64,000 nt of DNA, taken from the NCBI RefSeq assembly GCF_030504625.1, contig NZ_JAUKWH010000006.1:62001-126000 (forward strand), given 5' to 3'. The stretch comes from Neisseria sp. MVDL19-042950. GTDB lineage: Bacteria; Pseudomonadota; Gammaproteobacteria; Burkholderiales; Neisseriaceae. The notes under the pieces are model-generated. The model worked only from the letters and a program-made list of their open reading frames with translations, was not told where the DNA came from and ran no database searches. This document shows, in pieces, positions 63,496 to 64,000 of the stretch (its first letter is position 1; every line of letters starts with the position of its first letter). Both the position numbers and the translations under genes were made by a program.

Positions 63496-64000
63496 ATGAT
63501 TAAATTCAAAAATGTACACAAATACTTCAAAGACCTGCATGTGATTAACGGCATAAATTTGGAAGTGAAACAAGGCGAAGTGGTAGTGGTGTGCGGCCCG
63601 TCCGGCAGCGGCAAATCCACCCTGATCCGCACCGTCAACCAGCTCGAAACCATTGAAAGCGGCGAAATTTGGGTAGACGGCATGAACGTGGCCGATCCGA
63701 AAACCGATTTGAACAAAGTGCGCGAAGAGGTGGGCTTTGTGTTTCAAGGCTTCAACCTTTATCCGCATTTAAACGTGTTGGAAAACATCATCCTTTCGCC
63801 GATGAAAGTGAAAAAGCAAAGCCGCGAACAGGCCGAGCAAAAAGCGATGGAGCTTTTAGACCGCGTGGGCTTGGCGCACAAAAAATATGCCATGCCCGGC
63901 CAGCTTTCCGGTGGCCAGCAGCAACGCGTGGCAATCGCCCGCGGCTTGGCGATGGAGCCGCGCGTGATGTTGTTTGACGAACCGACTTCGGCGCTTGATC
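63496..64000 (+). CDS. Amino-acid ABC transporter ATP-binding protein (GlnQ-like), 3' end outside window
   Basis: ATPase of a polar amino-acid importer. The first 168 residues are present: Walker [11 protein letters not shown] (about 33-42), Q-loop in [10 protein letters not shown], signature [10 protein letters not shown] and Walker [12 protein letters not shown] at the window edge. The opening [20 protein letters not shown] is typical of GlnQ/ArtP/GltL. The permease and binding protein would lie to the right. Substrate not determined. Confidence 0.93.
   Translation, partial: MIKFKNVHKYFKDLHVINGINLEVKQGEVVVVCGPSGSGKSTLIRTVNQLETIESGEIWVDGMNVADPKTDLNKVREEVGFVFQGFNLYPHLNVLENIILSPMKVKKQSREQAEQKAMELLDRVGLAHKKYAMPGQLSGGQQQRVAIARGLAMEPRVMLFDEPTSALD

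Overview
The window is a 64 kb piece of chromosome from a Neisseria-type betaproteobacterium. The decisive sign is the DNA uptake sequence AGGCCGTCTGAA (the AG-DUS dialect), present in dozens of copies, mostly as closely spaced inverted pairs just downstream of genes where they form terminator hairpins. Gene content agrees: GTP cyclohydrolase FolE2, short-form HisG, a MetN without a C-terminal sensor domain, AmgK-like kinase opposite lptD-surA, LrgAB, and a stand-alone THUMP methyltransferase. I cannot assign a species; it is a commensal-type Neisseria with AG-DUS and a type VI secretion system (T6SS).

Layout. 1-23,993 is core genome: 3' end of valS, trpC, rlmL-like methyltransferase, AsmA protein, a degenerate DAHP-synthase-like protein, rraA, an OsmC protein, a GntR regulator, dsbD, folE2, a cystathionine-lyase/synthase family gene, an HI_0552-family protein, pmbA, darP, tsaD, a J-domain protein, a methyltransferase, surA-lptD and divergent amgK-like. 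24,126-32,558 is an accessory T6SS cargo island: a VgrG with a low-GC C-terminal extension, an unrecognised 291-residue protein and a lipoprotein in tight operon order (candidate new effector/immunity pair), then a frameshifted phospholipase D-type effector with an intact Sel1-type lipoprotein behind it, and a DUF3304 lipoprotein followed by remnants of a DUF2235 (Tle1-type) lipase. 32,698-46,487 returns to core genome: murJ, hslO, mscL, fabI, an MFS transporter, metN-metI-metQ, ubiB, an NlpC/P60 protein, a small conserved protein, lrgAB and moaA. 46,918-53,811 holds the membrane-complex genes of the T6SS (tssJ, tssK, tssL with an OmpA domain, tssM) ending next to a tRNA-Leu(CAA) gene. 54,310-64,000 is core again: a SCO1 protein, hisG, a NYN/LOTUS protein, a GIY-YIG protein, hisD, maf, an SDR, small membrane proteins, rsmA and the start of an amino-acid ABC ATPase.

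How it works together. The T6SS parts lie in two places: the TssJLM envelope complex plus baseplate linker TssK, and a separate VgrG spike locus supplying toxins. The sheath, tube and baseplate genes (tssA-H) are not in the window. The cargo island shows turnover: one intact-looking unknown pair, and two decayed lipase effectors whose presumptive immunity lipoproteins are still intact.

The most interesting regulatory element is on the minus strand before metN (41,231-41,386): a good promoter, an RNA matching the SAM-II riboswitch core with both helices of its pseudoknot, and a downstream GC hairpin that a nine-base aptamer segment can pair with. This gives a complete SAM-off model for methionine uptake. 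Other points of note are two Correia-like repeats, a DAHP-synthase-fold protein missing its catalytic motifs, and a 12-bp perfect hairpin inside vgrG.
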